Shown here one piece after another: positions 1-10,145 of a stretch of 64,000 nt of DNA. Source of the DNA: Branchipolynoe longqiensis (taxonomy: Eukaryota > Annelida > Polychaeta > Phyllodocida > Polynoidae). The position numbers and the translations under genes are program-made. The stretch spans positions 62,001 through 126,000 of the forward strand of contig JASIRB010000664.1 of the NCBI GenBank assembly GCA_030323885.1. The letters run 5' to 3'. Under the pieces are notes generated by a model. That model saw only the letters and a list, made by a program, of their open reading frames with translations. It did no database searches and had not been told where the DNA came from. Position 1 is the first letter of the stretch, and the number at the start of each line of letters is the position of its first letter.

Positions 1-435
1 CCCACCTCCACCCACCTCCACCCACTTCCACCCACCTCCACCCACCTCAAACCAACTCCACCCACCTCAAACCAACTCCACCCACATCCTCACACCTCCA
101 CCCACCTCCACCCATTTCCACCCACCTCCACCCATTTCTACCCACCTGCACCCATTTCCACCCACCTGCACCCACCTGCACCCACCTGCACCCACTTCCA
201 CCCACCTCCACCCACCTCAAACCAACTCCACCCACCTCAAACCAACTCCACCCACATCCTCACACCTCCACCCACCTGCACCCATTTCCACCCACCTGCA
301 CCCATTTCCACCCACCTCTACCCATTTCCACCCACCTCCACCCATCTCCACCCACCTCCTCCTACCTCCTCCCATCTCCACCCACCTCCTCCTACCTCCT
401 CCCACCTCCTCCCTCCTCCACCCACCTCCATTCAC
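1..435. repeat. Pyrimidine-rich minisatellite (CCCACCTCCA-like decamer)
   Basis: Tandem decamers of the form cccacctcca with variants (catttcca, cctgca, cctcaaacca) fill the first 435 bases and run off the left edge. A composite unit (the stretch with accaactcca and acatcctcac) appears at about 48-105 and again at about 228-285. Stop-free frames on the minus strand here are by-products of the repeat and are not genes. Confidence 0.95.
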
Positions 436-927
436 TGACAGTCAAATGAGTGCCAAGCTCTCATTCGACCCGATAGTAACGGTATGACGTCACCGGCGGC
501 AAGGACCGGGCAGACGATCGTGCGGCCGGAATAGCTCCGAGAGCCGTGATTGGTCCATTATTGTCTGGAGCCGGTTGCCGCCAGCCACCTCATGCTAATG
601 ATAACAAATAGGCAGCGGCGGTTGCATTCACCCAATTCTATGCTCACCACGGTTTGGAAATAATTATCCTGTGAAATTATAGGCATTCGTTGGATTTTAT
701 TTTTCAATGTTGGGATTTTATGAATAGCATATGCCACATGTTGATTACAGCAGATAAATACATTTAAAATGGGGAAGCCAGTCGTTGTTTAAGCTGGTTT
801 CAACATGAGAGCAGTGGTTTCAACACAAGGGCGGTATATTGACCTAATTCTTAAGAATGCATTCATGTTTTGAAAGGTTGTATGATTAGTAAGAATCAGC
901 AAGACATGGGTATGAATACAGTCGCTT
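436..927. other. Unassigned noncoding stretch
   Basis: Unique-looking, moderately AT-rich sequence. I see no coding frame, tRNA-like motif or terminal repeat in it. Confidence 0.5.
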
Positions 928-1276
928 CTAAAGTATTGTAATGGCCCACGGCCCTCCGACTCTCTCGCTCACACGGAAGAACACCAAGATTCAATCAAGT
1001 GTACGCTTCACCCTTGGTTTATTGAACCATCTGCTCTTCACGGCGTCAGTAGTTGTCTGACCCGCCCCCTGACTCGCCAGATCCCACATCGACTCTATAG
1101 GTGTGTGTGGGGGGGTGGGTCAACCACACGCAGTAGAGGTCAGCCCGGCTAGGGTCTGACCGGTGGTGACCCGTGCCGCCATCTAGCGCAGTGTAATGGT
1201 ACTGCGCTGATGGCGTCGTAGTCTCCGCTGCTACCGCGTGATAGTAGAGCTCATGTTCAGACTACTAAAGTATTGT
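928..1276 (+). repeat. Dispersed repeat D, copy 1, with 12-bp flanking direct repeat
   Basis: A block of about 325 bp beginning near 940 (cccacggccctccgactc) and ending near 1264 (gttcagactacta) recurs at 32742-33080, 33409-33655 and 42612-42915, always in this orientation. Conserved internal landmarks are 'ccaagattgagtaacagt', 'cccacatcgcctctatagg', a G-run, 'ccacacgcagtagagg' and 'tagagctcatgtacagac'. This copy is flanked by CTAAAGTATTGT at 928-939 and 1265-1276, which fits a target-site duplication. The class is unknown: it could be a SINE-like or solo-terminal-repeat family. Confidence 0.7.
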
Positions 1277-1304
1277 TTGTTGTTGTCCTACATTGGGGAG
1301 CGCA

Positions 1305-1655
1305 ATGAAGGTCAGGCGGTAGAGTGTCCACCTGTGAAGCTGTCAGACATCGGATCAATCCTTGTCAGTGGACCCATTTGCAGTTTGGGCTATGTTCCGT
1401 TCCAACCAGTGGTCCATAACTGGTTCATAACTGGTTCATCAAAGGCCGTGCTATGTGCTGTCCTGTCTGAGGGAAAGTGCCTATAAAAGACCTTGATGCT
1501 TATCAGAAAGAGTAGCCTATGTGGTGGCAGTTGGTTTCCTCCAAAGAAATATAAACACCCCATACAAAAAATGTCAGAATGACCATATGTTTGATGTCCA
1601 ATAGCCAATGATACAATAAAAACATCAATGTGCTCTAGAGGTGTTATTAAATCAA
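1305..1655 (+). mobile_element. SINE-B copy 1 (GTTAAATAAAAC-tailed)
   Basis: Recurs at 15240-15645 and 36718-37025. The head resembles a tRNA promoter region (ggtagagtgtccacctgtgaagc ... ggatcaatcc). The body holds 'ccatttgcagtttgggcta' and 'gttccaaccagtggtcca', and the tail ends in a tgctctagaggyrt...ttaaat motif. This copy has extra sequence in the middle relative to the others. Assignment to the SINE class rests on size, dispersal and the head motif. Confidence 0.65.
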
Positions 1656-1906
1656 AAAAGCTTTTCTTGAGTAGGCCTACATTTGTCAGTTTGTAGTGAT
1701 TCATAGGCCTACAAGCAGGAAGACCCCCTCTTATGGATATGCCTACCAAACCCACCTAGGCCTACTATATGCCTACATATTCAGTAGTTAAATAAAATTC
1801 GATTGAATCCAAATCAAACAGGACCATGTGTCGTAGAAAATATGCGGAATGAAAAACACTCTAAAGATTAAAAACCAGACACTGCCATACTGTTTTCTTG
1901 ATCACT
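1656..1906. other. Unassigned noncoding stretch left of the TIR transposon
   Basis: AT-rich sequence with no feature that I can support. It ends in the TA dinucleotide that flanks the 7.67 kb transposon. Confidence 0.5.
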
Positions 1907-1908
1907 TA

Positions 1909-1935
1909 TGGGTCATTCTGTAAAGCTGTGTACCA
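1909..1935 (+). repeat. Left terminal inverted repeat of the 7.67 kb transposon
   Basis: Starts TGGGTCATTCT and continues taaagctgtgtacca after one base. It matches the reverse complement of 9549-9575 except for one position (G against C at base 12). Confidence 0.85.
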
Positions 1936-2711
1936 AAAGTGTGACATATGGTCTCAACATTCAAAATTGTTAAAAACATACAAATTGCATACGTGTGTGA
2001 AGATATATATGCGCTGCTTATGGTAATTTAAAAGAAAATATATTCAAACTTCAAATTTCCAAGTTATAGGGGGGTAAATATAATGTCTGCACAATATCAC
2101 TCGTGTAACATGGAAATGAAATGTGATCAAAATTAGATTTTCATATTCGTCAAATAACTTTTTTTCACTCATAATATATTTATAAATGTTAAGTAGTAAT
2201 AGCGTATTCCAGGTGTTGTGATGAACAAGAGTTAGCGTTAAACAAAAAAATACCCTTTTCCGCTTGACAGTGTTGGCTTGAAACTTCCACTTCGTCCATG
2301 TCAGTGGTTCCTGGTGCTGAAGAAGTCGCCGCAAGGAAGGAGGCAGCTGATATGCTTTCCTTGGGGGGTCAGCTCTGTCATCTTCATGCAAAGAGTTAGT
2401 GAGTTATGTACGAATTGTGTTTTGATCAACTACATTTTGGTCAATCTAGCATATTGATTTCTTTCCCTTTCAGTTTTTCTCAGAACACAATGAGCAAATA
2501 TTTTATCTTGGTTTTGATTATAATATGTGGGCAACACATATGATCAGAATAAAAAGAATTGTGACACATAGGACAAAATTATTCCAGAATCATGCATTGT
2601 GATCACTGATGTCACATAGAAACCAAAGTTGGAAGCAAGCATGAAATGCACCCTAGAAACACCACAAATAAATCTATTATATTACTCAAAGAACACGGAT
2701 AGCAACACAGA

Positions 2712-3058
2712 CAAATTGAACAATGGAAGCACAAAGTCCTCTATATTCGTGTCTTGATAAAATGCTCAACAAAAAAAGAAGACAAATTAATAGCATTTCA
2801 CATAAAATAATAAAACATTTGACATATAATAATAAAACTACTGAGCAAAAACCGACTTAAAACTAAAGCACAGGTTCTCCAGTTAAGTTCATTCTAGGAA
2901 ACCAATGAACAATGCAAGCCCTCTATGTTCACATCTTGATAAAATGCTCAATAACAAAAATGAGACAAATTAATGGGATTTGGTAGAAAATAACTAAATT
3001 TGGCAACAACTGACTTAAAACTAAAGCACAGCTTTTTCCGGTTCAGTTCATTCTAGGA
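2712..3058. repeat. Tandem duplication of about 170 bp ending at the transposase stop codon
   Basis: Two adjacent diverged copies (about 2712-2899 and 2900-3058) share 'gaacaatg', 'tcttgataaaatgctcaa', 'acaaattaat', 'gacttaaaactaaagcaca' and 'ttcattctagga'. The second copy ends across the stop codon of the transposase-like frame (3053-3055). They therefore look like a duplicated 3' untranslated segment of that gene. Confidence 0.75.
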
Positions 3059-4056
3059 AGCAGTGTCGACTGGTACAGGCTCAGCTCTAATGGATGCTGC
3101 AGATTGACGGGGAGCTCTGATGGGTGTTGTAGTCTGCAACGATTGTCTTTCACATAGTCCAACAATCGACATGTTTATGCAGTGTCCCATCCCAGAGAGG
3201 CATGGGTTGCAGAAGCAGGACAGTTGGCGTGTCATTATGACATTCTGTTCTACACACTTTACCTGGTGGAGGGAAGGGGTCCCTTTCAGTGTTTTGACTG
3301 GCCTGTTCCAGTCCCTCCGGATATCACTACTTGGTACCCAGAAGAAAGATCTAAAAAAATGCTTACAGTCATCTTCTGGCTTTTTGTTCAAAGAACTTGC
3401 TAGGCAATAATCAAATAGTTCTTTAGCATTGGTGATGATGCTGGAACCTGCCTTGATAGTGGTGGTTGCAAGATGTTTGACTACAACACTCTCACTCTCA
3501 GATGGCCCTTTGCCATGACGTGATTCAAAATAGTTTCTCTCAAGGGTACACCCGAAGTCTGTGAGAGCATAGGAGATCTTCAAAAATGGACCCTTGACTT
3601 GTACTGACTTGCACAGCCATCTGTCCATTGGATGATGTGGTCCAGCTGTAATCCCCGGGTGTTCCTTAGATGGTCTATGGTGACTTTGGTGAAGTGGAAG
3701 ATAGCATTGAAGTCATGGTGTCTGTCATCACTGATGAACACCAGTGACTCCGACACAGTATCCTCGCAGAATGGGCAGGCATAGTATGAGACTATGGGAT
3801 GAACTGTTACTTGCTCATGGTACCAGTGTGCTGCATGGACCTCATCCTGGTTTGAGCAAGTAAAGTTTTCAGCAAAGTCAAGACCATACCGACTGTGGCT
3901 TGTGGAAAGTGTGTTCTCTTCCTCATTGCTTCAAACTAGCGACGCTGCCAGTCAGCTCTGAATATATGCCCAGCAAGGATGGAGACTTCTGCTCTCAACT
4001 CTGTCATCAGTTCTGCTATTGTCCCATGCTTCCGCACCAACATTTTCTGGGTGACC
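3053..4056 (-). pseudogene. Transposase-like protein exon (orphan invertebrate family), frameshifted
   Basis: Read on the minus strand from about 4056 down to the stop at 3053-3055. Motifs in order are LDFAENF (about 3872-3894), a QDEVHAAHW-like block, VTVHPIV, FISDDRHHDF, QWTDGCASQYKS (about 3602-3640), FESRHGKGPSESES (about 3490-3530), and C-terminal LSCFC..C cysteines. From memory this arrangement is shared by uncharacterised proteins repeated in marine-invertebrate genomes. The spacing of LDFAEN, TDG..Q.K and HGKG..(D/E) suggests a DDE-type nuclease fold, but that is inference. The frame is broken by a one-base loss near 3620 (just after QYKS) and by an in-frame TAG near 3937. A polypyrimidine-AG stretch at 4057-4076 looks like a splice acceptor, so the N-terminus lay on upstream exons, now displaced or destroyed by the DIRS element. 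Confidence 0.65.
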
Positions 4057-4073
4057 TGAAACAACAGAAAACA

Positions 4074-4753
4074 TTACATGGTTTTATTATATGGAGCGAA
4101 GGCATTGTAGTACGCCAACCAAGCCGCTACAGGACAACATGGTGAGTTTGGGAGAGAAGGCAGAATATAGGTCAAGGAAGGCTGACCAAGTGATCTTGTT
4201 TTAGAGGATCTAATAGTAACAGCAAGACCCTGCGCGGTCATCGAGACATCGGATGTCATGAGCGTATGCGGCCCAACCAATGAAGCAGACACCGATGCTA
4301 CATTACTCTGCCTTGATAAGGTGAAGTACATCACCAGTAGTGCGGAGACATAAACTAGCGCGGGTCTGCCTAGGGAGGCAAGGAACCGTATTATGTAGTC
4401 AGCTCGTCTGGAGACAGGGGGGAAGCTCTGGAAGGAACGTGTAGCGAGGCCTTGGCCAGGCCTTTCTTAAGGAGGGAAACCAAGTAAGCAGAGAAGTTAG
4501 AGGAATCCTCGCCACAAGCCTCAACACACGTCTTCGCACCGCTCAAGTAGTTAGCTACTGACCCCGGAGACTTCAATCGGTTGTTCAGAGACAGGAGATA
4601 AGACAATACGTCATATACAGTAGGCTTCAGTAGATTAACCCCATGGCGTAGACAGAACACCTGGTACGACTGGAAGTGGAGGGCTTTGTTAACCCAGCTC
4701 CCTCTGGCGAGCGCAGCTGAGCATACCGAGACTAACTCCAGATGGTGTATCAC
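4074..4753 (-). pseudogene. Tyrosine recombinase of DIRS element, truncated and frameshifted
   Basis: The first part (4753-4391, 120 codons) is the N-terminal SAM-like core-binding domain, with a run such as ARGSWVNKALHFQSYQVFC. A one-base frameshift near 4400 shifts into a second frame (to 4074) holding the start of the catalytic domain. That part includes the first catalytic arginine in IRSSKT and a CCPVAAWLAYY stretch. The remaining roughly 90 residues, with the expected HSLRRG and the nucleophilic tyrosine, are absent. The protein therefore cannot be active. The intact relative at 18327-19211 shows what is missing. Confidence 0.85.
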
Positions 4754-4817
4754 GCTGTAGCCTGGAAGATAGAAGCAGAAGAGTGACTATCTTCCAGGGA
4801 CTGAAAGCAGTATAACT

Positions 4818-7800
4818 TCATATAGAAAAATCAAGGCTGCTTAGTGAGAAAGAGACATCTAGTGACTTTAACTGACGCTTACTACACTCTTCTAGAGCCA
4901 GGACCTTAGCCTGGTTATTATGCGGGAGCCTGCTCAGATTATCAGCTAGGACTAAAGCCTTCCCCTCTTTATGTATGATCGTGATCGTACAACTATTCAA
5001 TGCTGACATAAGCCATATCTGCCTTGCGAATGCTGCTAGGATAGGGTCCTTGCCTACACCTGTCGAAAGAACCTGTTGTGAAACAAGATTATCTGTATTC
5101 ACAACGACGTTAAAGTTTCTCGGGTCAGAAGGAAGAAGAAACATTAGCGCCATTATCAAATTGAATGCTTCTAGCTGATTAATGAACTTCAACTTCTCTA
5201 TTATATCACGAGGGTACTCAGCCGCATAGTATGCGACTGGGGAGAAAGCCCCCCCGGCCTTAAGCGTCGAATCGCACTCTATCACCCAGTCAACAACTTG
5301 TCGAACTGGCAGCAGGACAACTTTATTGAATCTAGACGCAAATTTGAGAAACCAATCAATATCCTTGATAATATCTTGCGAGAACGGGTGTTGGCCAGCA
5401 TTAGGAGCAGCTCTAATAGCCACCAACACTCGGTTCATGAACACCCTAGCAGGCTTCACGCACTTAGCAATATGCTGCATCTTGCCCGCTATGCTTTGTA
5501 ACTGCTTTTTCGAGGCAACTTTCTTCTCTTTCCAGCCCGCGCACTCCTCGAGCACCGCGGCCAACTTGCCCTCTGGAATAGTCACTGTTAACTCAGGAGC
5601 ATTTATCAAGAAACCCAACCATACTAACTCCGGCTCTGGAGGGGTACACTTTTTCGGGGCTAGAGCAAGTCCGAGCCGAGCCGTAATCTCGAGAAAAACA
5701 TTGTAGGCCTCTACCGCCCTTTCTTTCGAGTTCTCGACACCTACAAAATCATCTAGGTAGCATAAGCAGAAATAGCCTTGTTTTCTCATCAGCCACACCA
5801 CCGCCCTAGTCGTCCTCGTGCAGGCTAGAGCGGAGGTATGACAGCCAAAGGGAGGAGCTATATCAATATATACCGAATCATCTAACGCTATACCCAGGAG
5901 AGGCACGGACAATGGACAGACTCTGAGCTGTCGGTATGCGCGTGCCAAGTCCGCCGCCCATAGGAAGGAGTTCACCCCTGAAACAACTAAGCGATCAGAT
6001 AGCGTAGTTATTGACGGTAGAGAAAACGAAAAAGGCCTCCCTTGATAGAAACCTCTCTTAATTCCTGAGTTTACACTGGAACCTAATGGAAAGCTAAGAT
6101 CTATTATGACCCTTCTCTCCTCCGAGTCACGCTTTGGCCTTGTCATTACCGGGCTAACCTGAACCCACGGCGTGAACGGGGGACCATCAAAGGGACCAAG
6201 CATTGCATTAAAATTACATTCTTTCTCAATAAACGGAACTACATGCCTCCTCAACTCATCATACGGTGCATGATTTTTTGTAGTTATAGTAGGCGGGGAA
6301 GCAGCGGTATAATCGAGCGGCCACCCAAACTCGAGATGATCTATCAAGGTAATATCAGGGTAATCGAGCAGCATCGCTCTCCAAGCCGAGATATTCAAGC
6401 CCGATGGTACCAGAACCCTCGCTTCAAGATAATTTGGAAGGCCAGTTACTCTAACCGCAGAGAAAATAGCTAAGTAATCTTTGTAATCCAACCACTGTAT
6501 CTGAACAGCAACTGGCCAGAAGGACATAAGTGTATTCCTATACTCTAACGGAGAAGGCGGGGCATAATCATAGGCTGGTGAACCCTGTACTGGTGGATCA
6601 AGAAACACAAATCCTGCATCAAAGCAATCATACAAGAAATCAATGGGTAAATCATTATCAACAGAAAGTAACGAAAAAACATCATTGTTATCACGAGGCA
6701 CAACATCAACATCATTTGGAGACATGTTATCCAGGACTGACGGATGAACAATGTTCTCTATATCGGGGAGCACTGGCGCCGAGAGGGCGAGCACAGGATG
6801 CGGGCCGACAGCTGTTGACCCACTGACCGCGACCTGCCGTGGGTCACACTTCGTCCCATGACCCTTGACCTCACGAGGCAGCTCACCGCACCACGCAGCC
6901 CCGACCGAGGCAGGCGCAGCCGAGCAAGCAATCACAACACTCGCGGCGGCTCTAGCAGACAGCACGCCACGATCACTCACATCTGACTGCGCTGCGGACG
7001 CCGCCTGGGGAGCCTTCTTATCCAGAAAACGACGCTTCTTCAGACAATCTTGCTCGCGGTGTGACAAGATCCTCTTGTAACGGAGCGCACACCAGCCACA
7101 GTTATGTATATAGCGCGTCGGAAGAACACCATGAGACTCAGCAAACCCGCAGTCGTCCCCCCAGTTCCACTTATGGCAGGGCAACCCATTGACCTCCTTA
7201 GAATAGTCGTCACGTGGGTTGATCGGCTGCCCCGCCGGCTGCTGCTGGGATTGTTGTTGTTGCTGCCCAGCGACCGGAACCGGCCTCTGCACAGCTGAAC
7301 CTGCCTGCACGAACTGCCTGGCTGACACCGACTGGACAGCATACTGCTGATACACTGCCTGTGACTGCTTCATCGCCGCCGAGCACACATCACGCTGTAG
7401 ATCTTTTATCGCTGCCTCATTCTGCCAACCATTCTTAATTCGCCCTGCAGACAGCTTTTTAAACAGTTTCTCCGACCATCGGCGACATGTTGACCACTCC
7501 CATGTCTCAGCCATCTCCGCCAACTCCTCTTCATGCTCGGACAAGGCCGGAAGCCAAGACGGCGGCAGAGAAGCATGCGCCGCCAACCGCTTCAAAGCGC
7601 CGAAATACTCCGGCCACGAAGCCTCCCCCATTGATATTGAGCGACCGGCATCCCCCCGTGTAATAAACAAATGCGGCTGAAGACCAGTACCTTTCTTGAA
7701 AGCAGCAGCACCTCCCACCAACAACTCCGCGAGCGCCGAAGCTGTCTGCTGCGCCTGCACATTGGTTGCCGACACCGGCACGGCCGCCGGCTCCACCGCT

Positions 7801-8372
7801 CGTGCCTCGACAGGCACCCCCACCGCCACAGTGGGCGGGGCTACTAGAGGAATGGGCATCACTGGAACCGGCCGAGCTGCCTCCACCTGCACCGGTTGAA
7901 GAGGCACAGGAAGGGGAACTTGCACTGCAACCACAGGCCGCCTTCTCCTAGAGGCCACCGGTGGGGGAAACACTACCGGCGACCGCGGCGGGGACAAAAT
8001 GGGCGTGACTGGCGTAGGGGGCGTAGCCATCAACCCACGACACTCCAAATCAGCGACCCGCACTGCCAACTCTCTATTCCTCACCAAATTCTCCCTCTGC
8101 ATTTCAAACAAAGTCATGGTATCAGGGTCAGGAAAGTCCGGTGTTGCTGACGTTGACGCCACCGGCTGTTCGCACCTTCGAGAACCTCCCCCCACCTCAC
8201 AGGGCGGTTCAAGCCTTGCGCGTTTCCTCGCCGCCCTCTCACATTTCTTGCCAGCACTTCGTCCACACCCCGAACTAGACTTTACCGTTCCAGCCGGCCG
8301 TCCCCTCTTCTTCTTCTCTGGTGGCATACCGCCAAGCGACCAAGGCACAGACCACGAACGGAACTCCTCCAA
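4818..8372 (-). CDS. DIRS-type Gag / reverse transcriptase / RNase H polyprotein (1184 aa)
   Basis: An uninterrupted frame. Residues 1-200 are basic then Pro/Val-rich, with a KKKRGRP nuclear-localisation-like stretch near residue 20. Residues about 205-400 are a Gag-like helical region. A CGWCALRYKRILSHREQDC knuckle (C-x2-C-x9-H-x4-C) lies near residues 424-445. The RT spans roughly residues 690-930, with LARAYRQLR, an IDIAPPFG block and the catalytic CYLDDF near residue 872. RNase H follows, with IECDS near 1032, NTDN near 1094 and LADNLSRLP near the end. It would copy the element RNA into DNA for a circular intermediate used by the YR. It keeps all catalytic motifs, so the insertion may be recent, although its YR is dead. 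The true start could be the ATG at codon 16 (MPPEKKKRG). Confidence 0.9.
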   Translation of the reverse strand: MEEFRSWSVPWSLGGMPPEKKKRGRPAGTVKSSSGCGRSAGKKCERAARKRARLEPPCEVGGGSRRCEQPVASTSATPDFPDPDTMTLFEMQRENLVRNRELAVRVADLECRGLMATPPTPVTPILSPPRSPVVFPPPVASRRRRPVVAVQVPLPVPLQPVQVEAARPVPVMPIPLVAPPTVAVGVPVEARAVEPAAVPVSATNVQAQQTASALAELLVGGAAAFKKGTGLQPHLFITRGDAGRSISMGEASWPEYFGALKRLAAHASLPPSWLPALSEHEEELAEMAETWEWSTCRRWSEKLFKKLSAGRIKNGWQNEAAIKDLQRDVCSAAMKQSQAVYQQYAVQSVSARQFVQAGSAVQRPVPVAGQQQQQSQQQPAGQPINPRDDYSKEVNGLPCHKWNWGDDCGFAESHGVLPTRYIHNCGWCALRYKRILSHREQDCLKKRRFLDKKAPQAASAAQSDVSDRGVLSARAAASVVIACSAAPASVGAAWCGELPREVKGHGTKCDPRQVAVSGSTAVGPHPVLALSAPVLPDIENIVHPSVLDNMSPNDVDVVPRDNNDVFSLLSVDNDLPIDFLYDCFDAGFVFLDPPVQGSPAYDYAPPSPLEYRNTLMSFWPVAVQIQWLDYKDYLAIFSAVRVTGLPNYLEARVLVPSGLNISAWRAMLLDYPDITLIDHLEFGWPLDYTAASPPTITTKNHAPYDELRRHVVPFIEKECNFNAMLGPFDGPPFTPWVQVSPVMTRPKRDSEERRVIIDLSFPLGSSVNSGIKRGFYQGRPFSFSLPSITTLSDRLVVSGVNSFLWAADLARAYRQLRVCPLSVPLLGIALDDSVYIDIAPPFGCHTSALACTRTTRAVVWLMRKQGYFCLCYLDDFVGVENSKERAVEAYNVFLEITARLGLALAPKKCTPPEPELVWLGFLINAPELTVTIPEGKLAAVLEECAGWKEKKVASKKQLQSIAGKMQHIAKCVKPARVFMNRVLVAIRAAPNAGQHPFSQDIIKDIDWFLKFASRFNKVVLLPVRQVVDWVIECDSTLKAGGAFSPVAYYAAEYPRDIIEKLKFINQLEAFNLIMALMFLLPSDPRNFNVVVNTDNLVSQQVLSTGVGKDPILAAFARQIWLMSALNSCTITIIHKEGKALVLADNLSRLPHNNQAKVLALEECSKRQLKSLDVSFSLSSLDFSI

Positions 8373-8942
8373 GCAAGAGTGAAGCGACTAGCACTGCCGA
8401 GTGAAAGTGAGAAAGTGAAGAAACTCAGGCCATCATGTGCCGAAAGTAGTGCGAGAAAAGTAAGTAGTCCGAGAAAATAGTGCGAGTGTCCGCGTTCTGA
8501 AATGTCAGAAACTTAAAACCATCGGCCTATGCAACTTTAATCCTTCACACAGATTTATTTAACCAGTGAATCATCCCCAGTAGCTGACGTTTATTTATGC
8601 TGTGGGGGTTGTTAGACAAAAAAAAACCACCTTTTTTCCCCTGACCAGACGTAAACTGGAAACGACATTTGAAAATATTTTCGTCATGCAAAATTATGCT
8701 TTTAGATGCTGTATTCACTTTAAAGTGCTTGACTATACAATATCTATGTAGTGTGATGAATTTTGACAAGTAAATATAGTTCTATCCAGCTGTTACGGTT
8801 GTTGTTCAAGATGTAGACAGGTGGCAGATAAATTTGGAAACGATGCATGACGTTAGTGATGAAGTTGGACATTTCCACATATTTTCTACTTGTGCATTTT
8901 TAGATAAAATATTTTATCAACATCATGAAGACATTATATCTG
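8373..8942. other. DIRS leader and transposon-internal noncoding sequence
   Basis: 8373-8540 is the untranslated leader of the DIRS element. From about 8540 the sequence is AT-rich noncoding DNA of the host TIR transposon. I see no coding motif in the small minus-strand open frame at 8545-8769. Confidence 0.5.
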
Positions 8943-9267
8943 GACCGGGCGCGGTGGCCGAATCGGTAGAGCACAGGCCTCGTGTGCGGAAGATCGGGAG
9001 TTCACGAGTTCGGTTCCCGGTCGAGTCAAACCAATGACGTAAAAATTTATTCTTGTCGCTTCCTAGCCTGGTGCTCGGCATTATTAGGATAGGGCAAGGG
9101 CTGGTTAGCTCAGTGTCAGGATAATGTGACTGAGTGGGATATCGGCCTGATTTCCCAGTGGGGCAGCACTATAAAATCGCCATGAGTGCATACTGGCACA
9201 AGTCGGTACCCGTCCTGATATGACCTTAGATGTTGCTAGGACGTAAAACAACAACAAACAAACATTA
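8943..9267 (+). mobile_element. SINE-A copy, full length (tRNA-derived, GACGTAAAAC tail)
   Basis: The tRNA-like head has an A box (ggtggccgaatcggtagagc) and a B box (gagttcggttcccgg). The body is 'gtcaaaccaatgac', 'cttgtcgcttcctagcctgg', 'ggatagggcaagg' and 'gactgagtgggatatc'. The 3' end is 'gaccttagatgttgctagga' followed by cgtaaaacaacaaacaaac. This is the reference copy for the many SINE-A pieces in the window. A pol III internal promoter is expected from the boxes. Confidence 0.9.
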
Positions 9268-9548
9268 AATCTGGTAAATTAATCAAGTATCTCTGGTAGT
9301 CTGATGTGTGAAGTTTAATGTGCTGTGCCATATTTTCACAGTGTGTATAAGCAATATCACAAAGTCCGTCTGCCATTTTCCATACAAATTCTCAAAATTT
9401 TGTCAAATTAAGACACCAAGATAAATTGTTTCATCACACTATTATCTTTAATATCTTGCATATCAACATGCTACAGATATCAATAAAAACATGTTGATAA
9501 TATTCAATAACTACTTTACAAGAGATGATTGAAGTGGATGACCGCTCA

Positions 9549-9575
9549 TGGTACACAGCTTTAGAGAATGACCCA
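9549..9575 (-). repeat. Right terminal inverted repeat of the 7.67 kb transposon
   Basis: Inverted match to 1909-1935, followed directly by TA at 9576-9577. Confidence 0.85.
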
Positions 9576-9801
9576 TATATATTTTTATAATTCTGCCAGA
9601 TTCTCAGGGGGATGGAGGAGCAGTTGTCTCCATGGGCTCTGAACCATATGGCCTCGAAATCTCCTAATTAATATGCGCCAACCCAATTCTGTCAGAAATC
9701 ACCGAACACTAAAGATAAACATAAATAATCCAGGTCACCTGCCTCTTCACATGAGCTGACAGATAGCGTTGATACTGTGTAATTAGTGGACGAATCTTAG
9801 T

Positions 9802-10145
9802 TGTTGGTTGGTTAATGGAGATTTACGTCCTGGCAACATCTAAGGTCATATCAGGACTGGTACCGATTTGTGACAGTGCCTACTCATAGCGACTTTATAG
9901 CGCCGCCCCACTGGGGAATCACGTCGCCAGCACCATGACCCAATATCGCACTCGGTCAGATTATCCTGACACTGAGCTAACCAGTCCTTGCCATATCGTA
10001 TAAATGAATGCCAAACACAAAGCTAGGAAGCGACAAATATCAATTTTATAAGTCATTGGTTTGACTCTACTGGGAATAGAACCTCCGATCTCCTGCACTG
10101 GAGGCCTGCCGTCTATTAATTCGGCCACCGCGTCCGGTCCACCAC
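9802..10145 (-). mobile_element. SINE-A copy (minus)
   Basis: Reads tail to head on the plus strand: ttacgtcctggcaacatctaagg near 9831, then the body, then the tRNA-like head ending near cggccaccgcgtccgg. Essentially full length, with substitutions. Confidence 0.85.

Larger units (their letters stand above)
4074..8540 (-). mobile_element. DIRS-type retrotransposon (Gag-RT-RNase H plus YR), 3'-truncated
   Basis: On the minus strand, a single 1184-codon Gag-RT-RNase H frame (8372-4818) is followed by a YR frame (4753-4074) that stops short of the catalytic H-x-x-R and tyrosine. The 3' end of the element and its terminal repeat are therefore missing. The right limit near 8540 is approximate: noncoding leader lies at 8373-8540 and I found no matching repeat. 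It sits inside the TIR transposon at 1909-9575 and interrupts its transposase gene. Confidence 0.8.
1909..9575 (-). mobile_element. 7.67 kb TIR DNA transposon (TA target duplication), with nested insertions
   Basis: Imperfect 27-bp terminal inverted repeats starting TGGGTCATTCT lie at 1909-1935 and, inverted, at 9549-9575; I count one mismatch. Both ends are flanked by TA (1907-1908 and 9576-9577). The interior contains a broken transposase-like gene on the minus strand (3053-4056), a DIRS-type retrotransposon (about 4074-8540) and a SINE-A (8943-9267), which are best read as later insertions. Removing those two leaves an element of roughly 2.9 kb. An 807-bp element at 51310-52116 has closely similar termini. 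I cannot name the superfamily from sequence alone. The pairing of these two ends as one element is inference from the TIR match and the TA flanks. Confidence 0.72.

Noticed and set aside
1..435. Telomeric or centromeric repeat
   Set aside because: The decamer is not a TTAGGG-type repeat and the array is short; ordinary minisatellite is sufficient.
2044..2391. 115-codon minus-strand frame within the TIR transposon
   Set aside because: Only the first 50 codons look protein-like, it lies downstream of the transposase stop, and I could not link it to any family.
8943..9030. Possible functional tRNA gene
   Set aside because: A and B boxes are present but the cloverleaf is imperfect and the sequence is the head of a multi-copy SINE with a common body and tail. 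The same applies to the other SINE heads.
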